Both the position numbers and the translations under genes were made by a program. The notes under the pieces were generated by a model. It did not search any database and had not been told where the DNA came from. It was given only the letters and a program-made list of their open reading frames with translations. 5,994 bases of DNA. Origin: Pseudomonadota bacterium (GTDB taxonomy: Bacteria > Pseudomonadota > Gammaproteobacteria > Steroidobacterales > Steroidobacteraceae). Positions 1 through 5,491 of the stretch are shown here, piece after piece (position 1 is the first letter of the stretch; every line of letters starts with the position of its first letter). The stretch lies in assembly GCA_021838065.1 (NCBI GenBank), contig JAKCEJ010000195.1, positions 1 through 5,994 on the forward strand, written 5' to 3'.

Positions 1-149
1 AGCAGATGCACCGGCGTGGGGCCGAGCCCCGCCCCGAGCGGCGGTCCCTCATCGGAGAGAACGTGCGCCACGCCCGGTGCGAAGGCGATATCGAACTGGT
101 AGTCCCGACTCTGGCGGAGCGTGACGCTCGGTGCCTGTTGTTCTGACAT
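1..149 (-). CDS. OsmC family protein, N-terminal fragment (cut by window edge)
   Basis: Reading leftward from ATG at 149, the first 49 residues begin MSEQQAPSVTLRQSRDYQFD and continue into DEGPPLGAGLGPTPVHLL at about residues 32-49. This matches the start of OsmC-like proteins, in which a YxFxIxF strand is followed by a (S/T)DEPPPLGxGxGPNPxxLL segment leading into the first catalytic-cysteine helix. OsmC/Ohr-type proteins are cytoplasmic, cysteine-based peroxidases acting on organic hydroperoxides, though many OsmC-like members have no known substrate. The two reactive cysteines would lie beyond the left edge, so activity cannot be judged. A purine-rich GGGGAA at 156-161 lies six bases before the ATG and is an acceptable ribosome binding site. 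The gene is separated from the GST gene by about 330 bases and probably has its own promoter. The family assignment is fairly secure; the subgroup is not. Confidence 0.8.
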   Translation of the reverse strand, partial: MSEQQAPSVTLRQSRDYQFDIAFAPGVAHVLSDEGPPLGAGLGPTPVHL

Positions 150-210
150 AGCGGGTTCCCCGTCCGGCGAGAGACCCAGGGCCAAGCCCCCCGGACCGCC
201 CAACCGGGTC

Positions 211-241
211 CCATCATACCACCGGCCGGCGCGGGCCGGCC
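211..241 (-). promoter_or_regulatory. Candidate promoter of the OsmC-family gene with dyad in the -35/-10 spacer
   Basis: On the minus strand a TATGAT box (218 to 213, five of six matches to TATAAT) lies about 64 bases upstream of the OsmC ATG. Immediately upstream of it is a perfect 7-bp inverted repeat, GGCCGGC (224-230) and GCCGGCC (235-241), with a 4-base loop. It occupies the place of the -10/-35 spacer, so it could be an operator. No good -35 hexamer is visible at 16-18 bases. The segment 231 to 211 reads CGCCGGCCG-N4-TATGATGG, identical in motif and spacing to one upstream of the hydroxylase gene at 5518-5538. Promoter assignment is inferred. Confidence 0.4.
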
Positions 242-396
242 CATCGGCACCCCGACAGTCAGTCCGGCAGCCTCGCCTCCCCCGTCACGCGAAAACGACC
301 CGCGACGGCCGGCGAGCCCGTGCCGGGTTGCCCACCGTGCCGGTTCCGCCACGCAGGCCACTCCCCGCACTTCACGTTCCGGCCGCTGCCCTCGGT

Positions 397-412
397 CGGC
401 GGCAGGCCGCCG
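397..412. repeat. Short GC hairpin (6-bp stem)
   Basis: CGGCGG (397-402) and CCGCCG (407-412) form a perfect 6-bp inverted repeat around the loop CAGG. It lies just beyond the larger hairpin at 424-455 in the direction of GST transcription, so the two could act together as a tandem termination or RNA-end structure. No T-run follows it on either strand. Confidence 0.4.
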
Positions 413-423
413 CTCTACTGGCT

Positions 424-455
424 GCCCCGGCGCGGCCGTGAGGCCGCGCCGGGGC
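424..455 (-). terminator. Strong hairpin downstream of the GST gene, probable terminator or mRNA 3' end
   Basis: GCCCCGGCGCGGCC (424-437) and GGCCGCGCCGGGGC (442-455) are perfect reverse complements, forming a 14-bp, almost all G:C stem around a GTGA loop. It begins about 22 bases past the GST stop codon, where a transcription terminator is expected. No T-tract follows on the minus strand (the next bases are CAGCCAGTAG), so it is not a textbook intrinsic terminator. It may instead pause polymerase or protect the mRNA 3' end before Rho-dependent release. Position and perfect symmetry support a functional role. Confidence 0.6.
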
Positions 456-477
456 CGGGCACTGACCGCGGAGCGGC

Positions 478-1086
478 CTACTTGATGAGGCCCTCGGCCC
501 GCATCGCCGCCTGCACCGCCGGGCGGACGGCAGCGCGCTCCTGGAACGCCAACACGTTCGGGAACTGACTCAGATCGACCTTCACCATGCGCGCCCAGTT
601 GGTCACCGTGAACAGATACGCATCCGCCACGGAGAATCGATCACCAAACAGGTACGCCCGCCCCTGCAGCTGCTTCTCGACCACCGTGTAGCGGCGCAGC
701 AGATACGCCTGGCGCTCGGCGCGCGTCTCGGCCGGCGTAGCCGGGTTGAACAGCGGCGAGTAGGACCTGTGCAGCTCGGAGTTGATGTAGACGAGCATCT
801 CCTGCAGACGGTAACGCTCGAACGAGCCGGGCGGCGGCGCAAGCTGCGACTCGGGCCTCAGATCCGCCAGATACTGCACGATGACCGGCCCTTCGGTGAG
901 CAGCTCCCCGTTGTCGAGCTCCAGCGCGGGCACGTACCCCTTGGGGTTCACCGCCAGGTAGTCGCCCTCGGTGCGCATGGCCTTGCTCTTGAGGTCCACC
1001 TTCTGCAGCTCGAGCGGGATGCCGGCCTCATGGGCCACGATGTGCGGGGAAAGCGAGCAGGCTCCGCTCGCGTAGAACAGTTTCAT
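478..1086 (-). CDS. gstA: Beta-class glutathione S-transferase (GstA-like)
   Basis: This encodes a 202-residue cytoplasmic glutathione transferase, the usual length for bacterial beta-class enzymes, which conjugate glutathione to electrophiles. The N-terminal thioredoxin-like domain (about 1-80) starts MKLFYASGACSLSPHI and carries Cys10, the cysteine that forms a mixed disulfide with glutathione in this class. The cis-proline motif VPAL is at 52-55 and the glutathione-binding LLTEG segment (Glu65) is at 62-66. The all-helical C-terminal domain has His106 (SELHRSYSP), the second beta-class active-site residue, and the N-capping box FSVADAY at 151-157. ATG at 1086 is chosen because MKLFYxxGACS is the exact family start and GGGAG (1093-1097) lies six bases upstream. 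The longer frame to 1356 would run through the promoter region and the divergent regulator gene. The substrate is unknown; control by the adjacent HxlR protein is likely. Confidence 0.95.
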   Translation of the reverse strand: MKLFYASGACSLSPHIVAHEAGIPLELQKVDLKSKAMRTEGDYLAVNPKGYVPALELDNGELLTEGPVIVQYLADLRPESQLAPPPGSFERYRLQEMLVYINSELHRSYSPLFNPATPAETRAERQAYLLRRYTVVEKQLQGRAYLFGDRFSVADAYLFTVTNWARMVKVDLSQFPNVLAFQERAAVRPAVQAAMRAEGLIK

Positions 1087-1144
1087 ACCAATCTCCCGTT
1101 GACAGTGAGTCCAGCCAGCGGCCGCCGGGACCGCCATGGTTACC

Positions 1145-1175
1145 ATTGTATAGCGAATTACTTTAAGTAAGTGAA
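1145..1175 (-). promoter_or_regulatory. Candidate leftward promoter of the GST gene
   Basis: On the minus strand the sequence GCTATACAAT offers a -10 box: TACAAT at 1150-1145, five of six matches, or the overlapping TATACA at 1152-1147. TTCACT at 1175-1170 sits 17 bases upstream of TATACA and could be a weak -35. Transcription would start near 1140, leaving a leader of about 50 bases to the ATG at 1086. The palindrome at 1158-1170 falls in the promoter spacer, where a bound regulator would block RNA polymerase. Inferred from sequence pattern only. Confidence 0.45.
1158..1170. promoter_or_regulatory. Palindromic operator candidate for the HxlR regulator
   Basis: TTACTT-T-AAGTAA is a perfect inverted repeat with 6-bp arms and a one-base centre, in a conspicuously AT-rich island between the divergent GST and HxlR genes. 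HxlR proteins are dimeric winged-helix regulators that commonly bind short AT-rich dyads in the intergenic region next to their own gene. The site overlaps the -10/-35 spacer of the leftward promoter and the possible -35 (TTACTT) of the rightward one. A second, weaker dyad, ATGGT-T-ACCAT, lies at 1136-1146 and shares the TTAC core. Confidence 0.55.
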
Positions 1176-1187
1176 GAGAAGCATTAT
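1158..1187 (+). promoter_or_regulatory. Candidate rightward promoter of the HxlR gene
   Basis: TTACTT (1158-1163) and CATTAT (1182-1187, four of six matches to TATAAT) are 18 bases apart and lie in the AT-rich segment. A start near 1194 would give a short leader containing AGGAA (1198-1202) before the GTG at 1210. This arrangement favours 1210 over the GTG at 1171, which would sit inside the promoter. The match is modest and the call is inferred. Confidence 0.35.
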
Positions 1188-1209
1188 CCTTTTGGTCAGG
1201 AACACGCCT

Positions 1210-1587
1210 GTGACCGACATGACCCGAAAGCGCGACGCTGCATCCACCCTCACGCACTGCCCGATGGGCGCCTGCATGGCGCTGCTCGGCGGGGCGTGGA
1301 CCCCCAATCTCATCTGGCAGCTGAGCGGCGGGCCGCGCCGCTTCGGCGCGCTGCACAAGGACATCGAGGGGATTTCGGCGAAGATGCTCTCGGCGCGCCT
1401 GCGGGAGCTCCAGGCCAAGCGCGTGGTGATCCGTGAGGTATCGGCGACCTCCCCGCCTTGCGTGGCCTACACGCTCTCGGCGCTCGGCCGGGAGCTCGTT
1501 CCGGTCATCGATGCGATGGTGCGGGTGGGGGCCGGGCTGCTGCGCGATGGCAGCGGGCGCGCCGGCCCGCGGCGGCGGACTCGCTGA
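1210..1587 (+). CDS. HxlR-family winged-helix transcriptional regulator
   Basis: This encodes a 125-residue DNA-binding protein of the HxlR family (MarR-like winged helix, dimeric). The hallmark CP...LGGAW segment is at residues 17-30 (CPMGACMALLGGAW). It is followed by GGPRRFGALHKDIEGISAKM (about 40-59), the recognition-helix region, then LSARLRELQAKRVVIREV and the wing segment with YTLSALGREL near 87-96. Cys17 is the conserved family cysteine, used for redox or electrophile sensing in characterised members; Cys22 and Cys74 are additional. GTG at 1210 is preferred because AGGAA lies seven bases upstream. Alternatives are GTG at 1171, abutting the palindrome with no ribosome binding site, and ATG at 1219. 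The gene is divergent from the GST gene and probably represses both promoters. Its stop is 4 bases from the stop of the convergent acetyltransferase. The family call is firm; ligand and target are inferred. Confidence 0.9.
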   Translation: MTDMTRKRDAASTLTHCPMGACMALLGGAWTPNLIWQLSGGPRRFGALHKDIEGISAKMLSARLRELQAKRVVIREVSATSPPCVAYTLSALGRELVPVIDAMVRVGAGLLRDGSGRAGPRRRTR

Positions 1588-1591
1588 GCGA

Positions 1592-2134
1592 TCAGCCGGG
1601 CGCGCACCCGTCGCCGGCGCCGAGCGCTCTTTGCATCAACACGGTGTCGACCCATCGGCCGAGCTTGTAGCCGACCGAACGGAACGTGCCCACCATCTGA
1701 AACCCGCAGCGCCGGTGCAGCGCGATCGAGCCGGCATTTGCGCTGTCGCCGATCACGGCGATCATCTGCCGCCACGGCCCGCTCTCGCAGCGCCCGATGA
1801 GCGCCTCGAGCAGCGCCCGGCCGATGCCACGCCCGCATCGCGCCTGCGCCACGTACACCGAATCCTCCACGGCATAGCGGTATCCCGGCCGCGGCCGGTA
1901 CGTGCTCGCATACGCGTAGCCGGCGATCTCCCCGCCCGCTGCGGCAACCAGATACGGCAGCCCGGCGGCGAGGATCGCTGCGCGCCGCGAGCGCAGCTCG
2001 TGCGCCTCGGGCGGCGTCAGTTCGAAGGTCGCGAGGCCCTCACGAACGTAGTCCGCATAGATGCGCGCGACTGCCGCCATATCATCCTCGGTGGCATCGC
2101 GGACGATCAGGAGTGCGGCGGGCGACTCCGGCAT
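1592..2134 (-). CDS. GNAT N-acetyltransferase, phosphinothricin/methionine-sulfoximine acetyltransferase (PAT/MddA) type
   Basis: This encodes a 180-residue cytoplasmic acetyl-CoA-dependent N-acetyltransferase. The start VRDATEDDMAAVARIYADYV (11-30), followed by ATFELTPP (35-42) with Glu38, is typical of the phosphinothricin acetyltransferase group. So is YRYAVEDSVYV (85-95), with Glu90. Acetyl-CoA motif A is ARCGRGIGRALLEALI (98-113, the R/QxxGxG/A loop). GDSANAGSIALHRRCGF (129-145) contains the Asn133 and Ser136 region, and the family-typical ending GYKLGRWVDTVLMQR is at 155-169. Relatives acetylate phosphinothricin, methionine sulfoximine or sulfone, or other small amino compounds; the real substrate here is unknown. 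ATG at 2134 is preferred over ATG at 2173 because the conserved domain begins just after it and a -10-like CATAAT lies at 2182-2177, although GGAG is somewhat far (about 12 bases). It is downstream of the peroxidase gene on the same strand but 142 bases away. Confidence 0.9.
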   Translation of the reverse strand: MPESPAALLIVRDATEDDMAAVARIYADYVREGLATFELTPPEAHELRSRRAAILAAGLPYLVAAAGGEIAGYAYASTYRPRPGYRYAVEDSVYVAQARCGRGIGRALLEALIGRCESGPWRQMIAVIGDSANAGSIALHRRCGFQMVGTFRSVGYKLGRWVDTVLMQRALGAGDGCAPG

Positions 2135-2176
2135 CGCGGTGACGGTCTCCAGGCGGCGCGTGCTGCGCAGCATGCC

Positions 2177-2205
2177 ATTATGGGCCGGAAGCGCTCGCCG
2201 ATGAA
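2177..2205 (-). promoter_or_regulatory. Candidate promoter of the acetyltransferase gene
   Basis: On the minus strand TTCATC and CATAAT (2182 to 2177, five of six matches) are 17 bases apart. Transcription starting near 2170 would leave a leader of about 36 bases before ATG 2134. This suggests the acetyltransferase can be expressed independently of the peroxidase operon upstream. The -35 match is weak (three of six). Confidence 0.35.
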
Positions 2206-2276
2206 GCCAGCGGCGCCTGAGGCGAGCTTGCGCAACGCTGCGGAACCGCCCGAGCCCTCGACCGTGATCTGCGCCA

Positions 2277-3638
2277 TTACCGCAAAGCGGGCCGATAGCC
2301 GTCGGTCAGCGTGCCGAGGAAGGCGATGACATCGCGGATCTCGGCGCGGGTGAGCGCCGGTGGATCGCCGGGACGGCGGTTGAACGGCGCATCGACGGTA
2401 TCGACGTTGCCGCGGTACTGCGGCGGCAGATCGTTGAATTTGACCACGCGGCCCGCGGCGTTGCGCGGATAGAAGCGGCCCGGATGGCGATCGCGGTTGA
2501 CGTACCACTCGAGCACCTGCTGCAGCGAGTGGAACATCCCGTTGTGGAAGAACACGTGCCGCGTCGCCACGTTGCGCAGCGACGGAGTGAGGAACATGCC
2601 GCAATACTGCTTCTGCGCGCGCAGATTTGCACGATAGGGGCCGCACAGCCCCAGATCGTAATAATGCGGGTTGCGGTTGGCCGCAATGGCGGGGTTGCGC
2701 GGTACCCCGAGCGCCTCGTACTGGAAATCGGTGAGCAGCGGCGGCTCGCCGAGCGGACCCGGCTGATCGAGGTGACAGGCCGCGCAGTTGCCCTTGCGCG
2801 GATCGTTGAAGAGCTCGTAGCCGCGCAGCTCGGCCGGCGTGAAGCGCACCCGGCCCTCGAGCCAGGCGTCGAACTTGCTCGAGAAGGGATGAAAGCTCGC
2901 ATCCTCGAGCTCGAAGCGGCCGATGGCGAACATGGCCTCAGCGACGGTCAGCCGCGGGTTGTCGAACACGTTCAGTCCGAACAGCCGCCGGAAATCGGCG
3001 GCATAGGGGCCGCGGCGCAGCTTGGCGGCCACCTGCGCCGGCGTGCCGCCATCCATCTCCGCCGGGTTGTAGAGCGGGCCGTTGACCTGCTGCTCGAGCG
3101 TATTGGCGCGCCCGTCCCAGAACAGCCCCCCTTGCGGCACGAGGTTCGCGGCCGCGGCGAGCGGGCGGCCCGCGCTCTTGCGCACGCGGCGCCGGCCCGC
3201 CGCCAGGCGGACCTGCCGCGCGAGCGGCACGGGCACGTCGGTGCCGTTCTGCAGGTCCGGGCCGATCGTGAACGGCGGCTGGCGGTACAGGTAGCGCAGC
3301 GAGGGCACGGCGCGCACCCCCGGGGTGCGCAGGCGGGGCCCGCCCAACATCACCGACGATGCCCCCGGCGGGCCGTAGGCGTGCGCCGGGCTGTGGCAGC
3401 TCGCGCACGACATCCGCCCGGAGGCCGAGAGCGCCGTGTCGTAGAAGAGCTTCCGTCCCAACTGCGCCACCGCCGAGAGCGGCCGCGCCGGCGGGATGCG
3501 CAGCTTCACCGGATGGGGATTGAGGCCTTGTTCGAGCAGCCGCTCGGCCCGCAGCGACGCGGCCGACAGCCCCGCCGCGTGGGCGGCGGACAGCGTGGGA
3601 AGCAGCAGCGCCGCGAGCGCCCCCGCCCGGCGCCTCAT
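2277..3638 (-). CDS. Periplasmic di-heme cytochrome c peroxidase / MauG family protein
   Basis: This encodes a 453-residue exported di-heme protein. Residues 1-21 (MRRR then a hydrophobic stretch ending SAAHA) form a Sec signal peptide. Two c-type heme attachment sites are visible, CASCH at 78-82 and CAACH at 285-289, one per cytochrome domain as in bacterial cytochrome c peroxidases and MauG. Other conserved elements are LGRKLFYD (60-67), LFWDGRANTLEQQVNGPLYNPAEM (172-195), TPSLRNVATR (351-360) and FFHNGMFHSLQQVLEWYV (363-380). An Arg-rich stretch (141-158) lies between the two hemes, and an extra Cys pair, Cys332 and Cys346, precedes TPSLRNV. Family members reduce hydrogen peroxide with electrons from small periplasmic cytochromes or oxidise protein side chains; which applies here is unclear. 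ATG at 3638 is chosen for the signal peptide and because it lies 4 bases after the upstream phosphoesterase stop, implying translational coupling. There is no strong ribosome binding site of its own. Confidence 0.93.
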   Translation of the reverse strand: MRRRAGALAALLLPTLSAAHAAGLSAASLRAERLLEQGLNPHPVKLRIPPARPLSAVAQLGRKLFYDTALSASGRMSCASCHSPAHAYGPPGASSVMLGGPRLRTPGVRAVPSLRYLYRQPPFTIGPDLQNGTDVPVPLARQVRLAAGRRRVRKSAGRPLAAAANLVPQGGLFWDGRANTLEQQVNGPLYNPAEMDGGTPAQVAAKLRRGPYAADFRRLFGLNVFDNPRLTVAEAMFAIGRFELEDASFHPFSSKFDAWLEGRVRFTPAELRGYELFNDPRKGNCAACHLDQPGPLGEPPLLTDFQYEALGVPRNPAIAANRNPHYYDLGLCGPYRANLRAQKQYCGMFLTPSLRNVATRHVFFHNGMFHSLQQVLEWYVNRDRHPGRFYPRNAAGRVVKFNDLPPQYRGNVDTVDAPFNRRPGDPPALTRAEIRDVIAFLGTLTDGYRPALR

Positions 3639-3642
3639 GCGC

Positions 3643-5301
3643 TCAGGTGCCCTGCGCCCCGCCCCGCCCGGCGGCCGGGACGGGCTCGCCGGTGCGCGCA
3701 TCGAGAAACAGCCGCGCGGCCGGCCGGCGGCGCGTGAAATCAAACAGGTCGATGATGCTGCCGGCGGTGGCATCGAACGATCCGCCGCCGAGCCGCTCGC
3801 CGTGCAGCCAGTTGTCCTCGATGAAGCGCACGACCGAGGCCTGCGAGATGCGCGTGTGGCTCACGAAGTTGACCTTCGCGTACGGCGAGATCACCAGGAA
3901 CGGGATGCGCGTGCCCGGACCGCAGCGGCCATTGACGGGCTTGCCCGCGATGCCCGCGCGCGGCACGCCGCGGCCGCACACTCCCGGCCCATCGAGCCGG
4001 TCCGCCGTCTTGTCGTACGACGGGTTGGTGGGCGTCGCGAAGGCGTGATCGTACCAGCCGTCCGAGTCGTCCCAGGTGATGATCACCGCAGTGCTGCGCC
4101 ATCCGGGACGCTGCTCGAGGAAATTGACGACTTTGACGATCCAGGCCTGCTCATCGAGCGGATCGGAATACCCGGCGTGCCCGTCCTGATAGGCGATCGC
4201 CTTCAGGAACGACACCGCCGGGAAATTCCCGGCGCGCACCGCGGCGTAGAAATCCTTCAATCCGTATTCGTGGTTGGCCGGGTCGCGCCTGCCGTTCGCA
4301 TCGAACGTGTAGCCGACCGCGCGCACCGAGGCCGGGCGGGCGTGGGTGGGATTGGCGGTCGGCCTGAAGTACTGGAACCAGTTGTGGTGCGGGATGTAAT
4401 CGCGCACCGTCTGGCCGACCACCGTCGAGTAGGTGCTGCGCCGGCAGCCCGTGGTGCCGTTGGCATCCGTGCGCGCCAGATCGAACCCGCCCATGAACCC
4501 GCCCCAGGTCACGTCCTGGGCGGTGAGGAGTTCCCCGACATTGCGCCCCAGCATGCGCACCTGATTGGCTTTGTTCGAGCAGGCGTCATACGCCGGATCG
4601 ACGTCGCTGACGAGCGCATACCCCCCGGCGCCGTCGGGGATGTAGTACCAGTGCCCGGTGCTCGCGACGAGGCGCACGCCGTCGGTCTGCCCCGAGACCA
4701 CCTCGAGCGCGCCGGGTGTCGAGGGACCGTACGTATCGGTGTACGCGTCGTCGCTCATCGCGAAGTGCTGCGCGTAGTTCCACAGCGCCGTCACCGTGTT
4801 GCCGTCGAAGTAGCCCATCACCTGGCCGGGAGTGCCGAATGCGCCGGCGCCTCCTGGAGTGCCGCGCCCGGTGTGCAGCGGGAACAGGTCCGCCGCGCCC
4901 CCGTCGTAAGCGAGCTGCTCGGCCGTGTAACCGTGATTCTGATCGGCGGTGGAGGCCTGCGAGCGATCCAGCCGGAACGGATTGGTGGCGCCGCGGCCAT
5001 TGCGGGGATTGAGGTTCGGATTATGGGTGAGCAGCCGCCCCTTGAGGAGGTTGTTCACCGGCGGCGTGCCGGGCGCGGCGATGAAACGCGGCTCGCGCGG
5101 CGGATTGGCCGCGTGCGGATAGGTCCCGAAATAGTGATCGAACGAGACGTTCTCATCGAAGATCACCACCAGATGCTTGATCGGCGTGGCCGTCGGCTCG
5201 CGCGCGGCCGGCAGCTCGCGGGGCCCGGCCGATGCCGCGGCGCACACGGCGAGCGCGGCGGCGCCGAGCAGCGCCGGGAACGTTCTGAGAATCGGACGCA
5301 T
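3643..5301 (-). CDS. Exported phosphoesterase, AcpA acid phosphatase / phospholipase C family
   Basis: This encodes a 552-residue secreted or periplasmic phosphoesterase (alkaline-phosphatase-like fold, phosphoesterase family). Residues 1-25 are a signal peptide (hydrophobic core LLGAAALAVCAAA, likely cut after ASA). Cys20 is not in a proper lipobox because Val precedes it. The family opening HLVVIFDENVSFDHYFGTYP (43-62) supplies metal ligands Glu50-Asn51. GPSTPGA (192-198) contains the nucleophile position (Ser194 by analogy with AcpA Ser175). TWDDSDGWYDHA (409-420) supplies Asp411-Asp412, matching the acidic pair in AcpA. RIPFLVISPYAK (465-476) and QASVVRFIEDNW (487-498) are the conserved C-terminal blocks. 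The length and FDENVSFDHYFGTYP variant fit acid-phosphatase-type members better than phosphocholine-specific phospholipase C, but substrate is uncertain. AGGAAA (5313-5308) precedes the ATG at suitable distance. It is the first gene of an operon with the di-heme peroxidase. Confidence 0.92.
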   Translation of the reverse strand: MRPILRTFPALLGAAALAVCAAASAGPRELPAAREPTATPIKHLVVIFDENVSFDHYFGTYPHAANPPREPRFIAAPGTPPVNNLLKGRLLTHNPNLNPRNGRGATNPFRLDRSQASTADQNHGYTAEQLAYDGGAADLFPLHTGRGTPGGAGAFGTPGQVMGYFDGNTVTALWNYAQHFAMSDDAYTDTYGPSTPGALEVVSGQTDGVRLVASTGHWYYIPDGAGGYALVSDVDPAYDACSNKANQVRMLGRNVGELLTAQDVTWGGFMGGFDLARTDANGTTGCRRSTYSTVVGQTVRDYIPHHNWFQYFRPTANPTHARPASVRAVGYTFDANGRRDPANHEYGLKDFYAAVRAGNFPAVSFLKAIAYQDGHAGYSDPLDEQAWIVKVVNFLEQRPGWRSTAVIITWDDSDGWYDHAFATPTNPSYDKTADRLDGPGVCGRGVPRAGIAGKPVNGRCGPGTRIPFLVISPYAKVNFVSHTRISQASVVRFIEDNWLHGERLGGGSFDATAGSIIDLFDFTRRRPAARLFLDARTGEPVPAAGRGGAQGT

Positions 5302-5335
5302 GAAGGATTTCCTGAAGGTGCCCTGTCCCGGGATG

Positions 5336-5364
5336 AATCTGCGCGAGCCTGAGCCGCCGGTCAA
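5336..5364 (-). promoter_or_regulatory. Tentative promoter of the phosphoesterase-peroxidase operon
   Basis: On the minus strand TTGACC (5364 to 5359, five of six matches to TTGACA) is followed 17 bases later by CAGATT (5341 to 5336, three of six matches to TATAAT). A start near 5329 would leave a leader of about 28 bases containing the AGGAAA ribosome binding site. The weak -10 keeps confidence low; an activator-dependent promoter is possible. Confidence 0.3.
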
Positions 5365-5454
5365 GGCGGGTCGGGATGAGCATGACGCTCGATTGTGAAG
5401 GAACGGTGACGTACGGCAAGAGCAGCCGGGCCGCGCAGCGCGGCGGCCGCGGGC

Positions 5455-5477
5455 TGCGCCGGCCTTCGGCCGGTGCG
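5455..5477. repeat. GC hairpin in the divergent spacer
   Basis: TGCGCCGGCC (5455-5464) pairs with GGCCGGTGCG (5468-5477) as a 10-bp stem including two G:T wobbles, around a TTC loop. A smaller dyad, CCGCGC-A-GCGCGG, lies just before it at 5431-5443. No T-run follows on either strand, so a terminator role is not supported. A regulatory or RNA-structure role is only a possibility. Confidence 0.4.
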
Positions 5478-5491
5478 CTGTCACGATGCCG

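Larger units (their letters stand above)
150..477. other. Intergenic region with GC-rich hairpins, no convincing gene
   Basis: This stretch between the GST stop and the OsmC start holds no reading frame that resembles a protein I recognise. It contains three clear inverted repeats (224-241, 397-412 and 424-455) and a TATGAT box on the minus strand at 213-218. Its expected roles are transcription termination for the GST gene and promotion of the OsmC gene, both leftward. Confidence 0.6.

Noticed and set aside
121..441. 106-codon open frame on the plus strand in the OsmC-GST spacer
   Set aside because: It starts antisense inside the OsmC gene and reads through the hairpins. The product is Pro/Arg/Ala-rich with no family resemblance and no ribosome binding site.
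1087..1356. Extension of the GST frame upstream to 1356
   Set aside because: It would cross the divergent promoter region and run antisense to the HxlR gene. MKLFYASGACS at 1086 is the family start.
1433..2329. 298-codon open frame on the plus strand
   Set aside because: It overlaps the end of the HxlR gene in another frame and is antisense to the acetyltransferase. It has no recognisable domain.
2484..3737. 417-codon open frame on the plus strand
   Set aside because: It is antisense to the di-heme peroxidase, and its composition (Arg, Ala, Glu, His repeats) reflects the reverse of the real coding frame. No signal peptide or family motif was seen.
3496..5352. 618-codon open frame on the plus strand
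   Set aside because: It is entirely antisense to the phosphoesterase and part of the peroxidase, both of which show clear family motifs. Its product is Arg/Ala/Gly-rich without recognisable domains, as expected of a GC-rich shadow frame.
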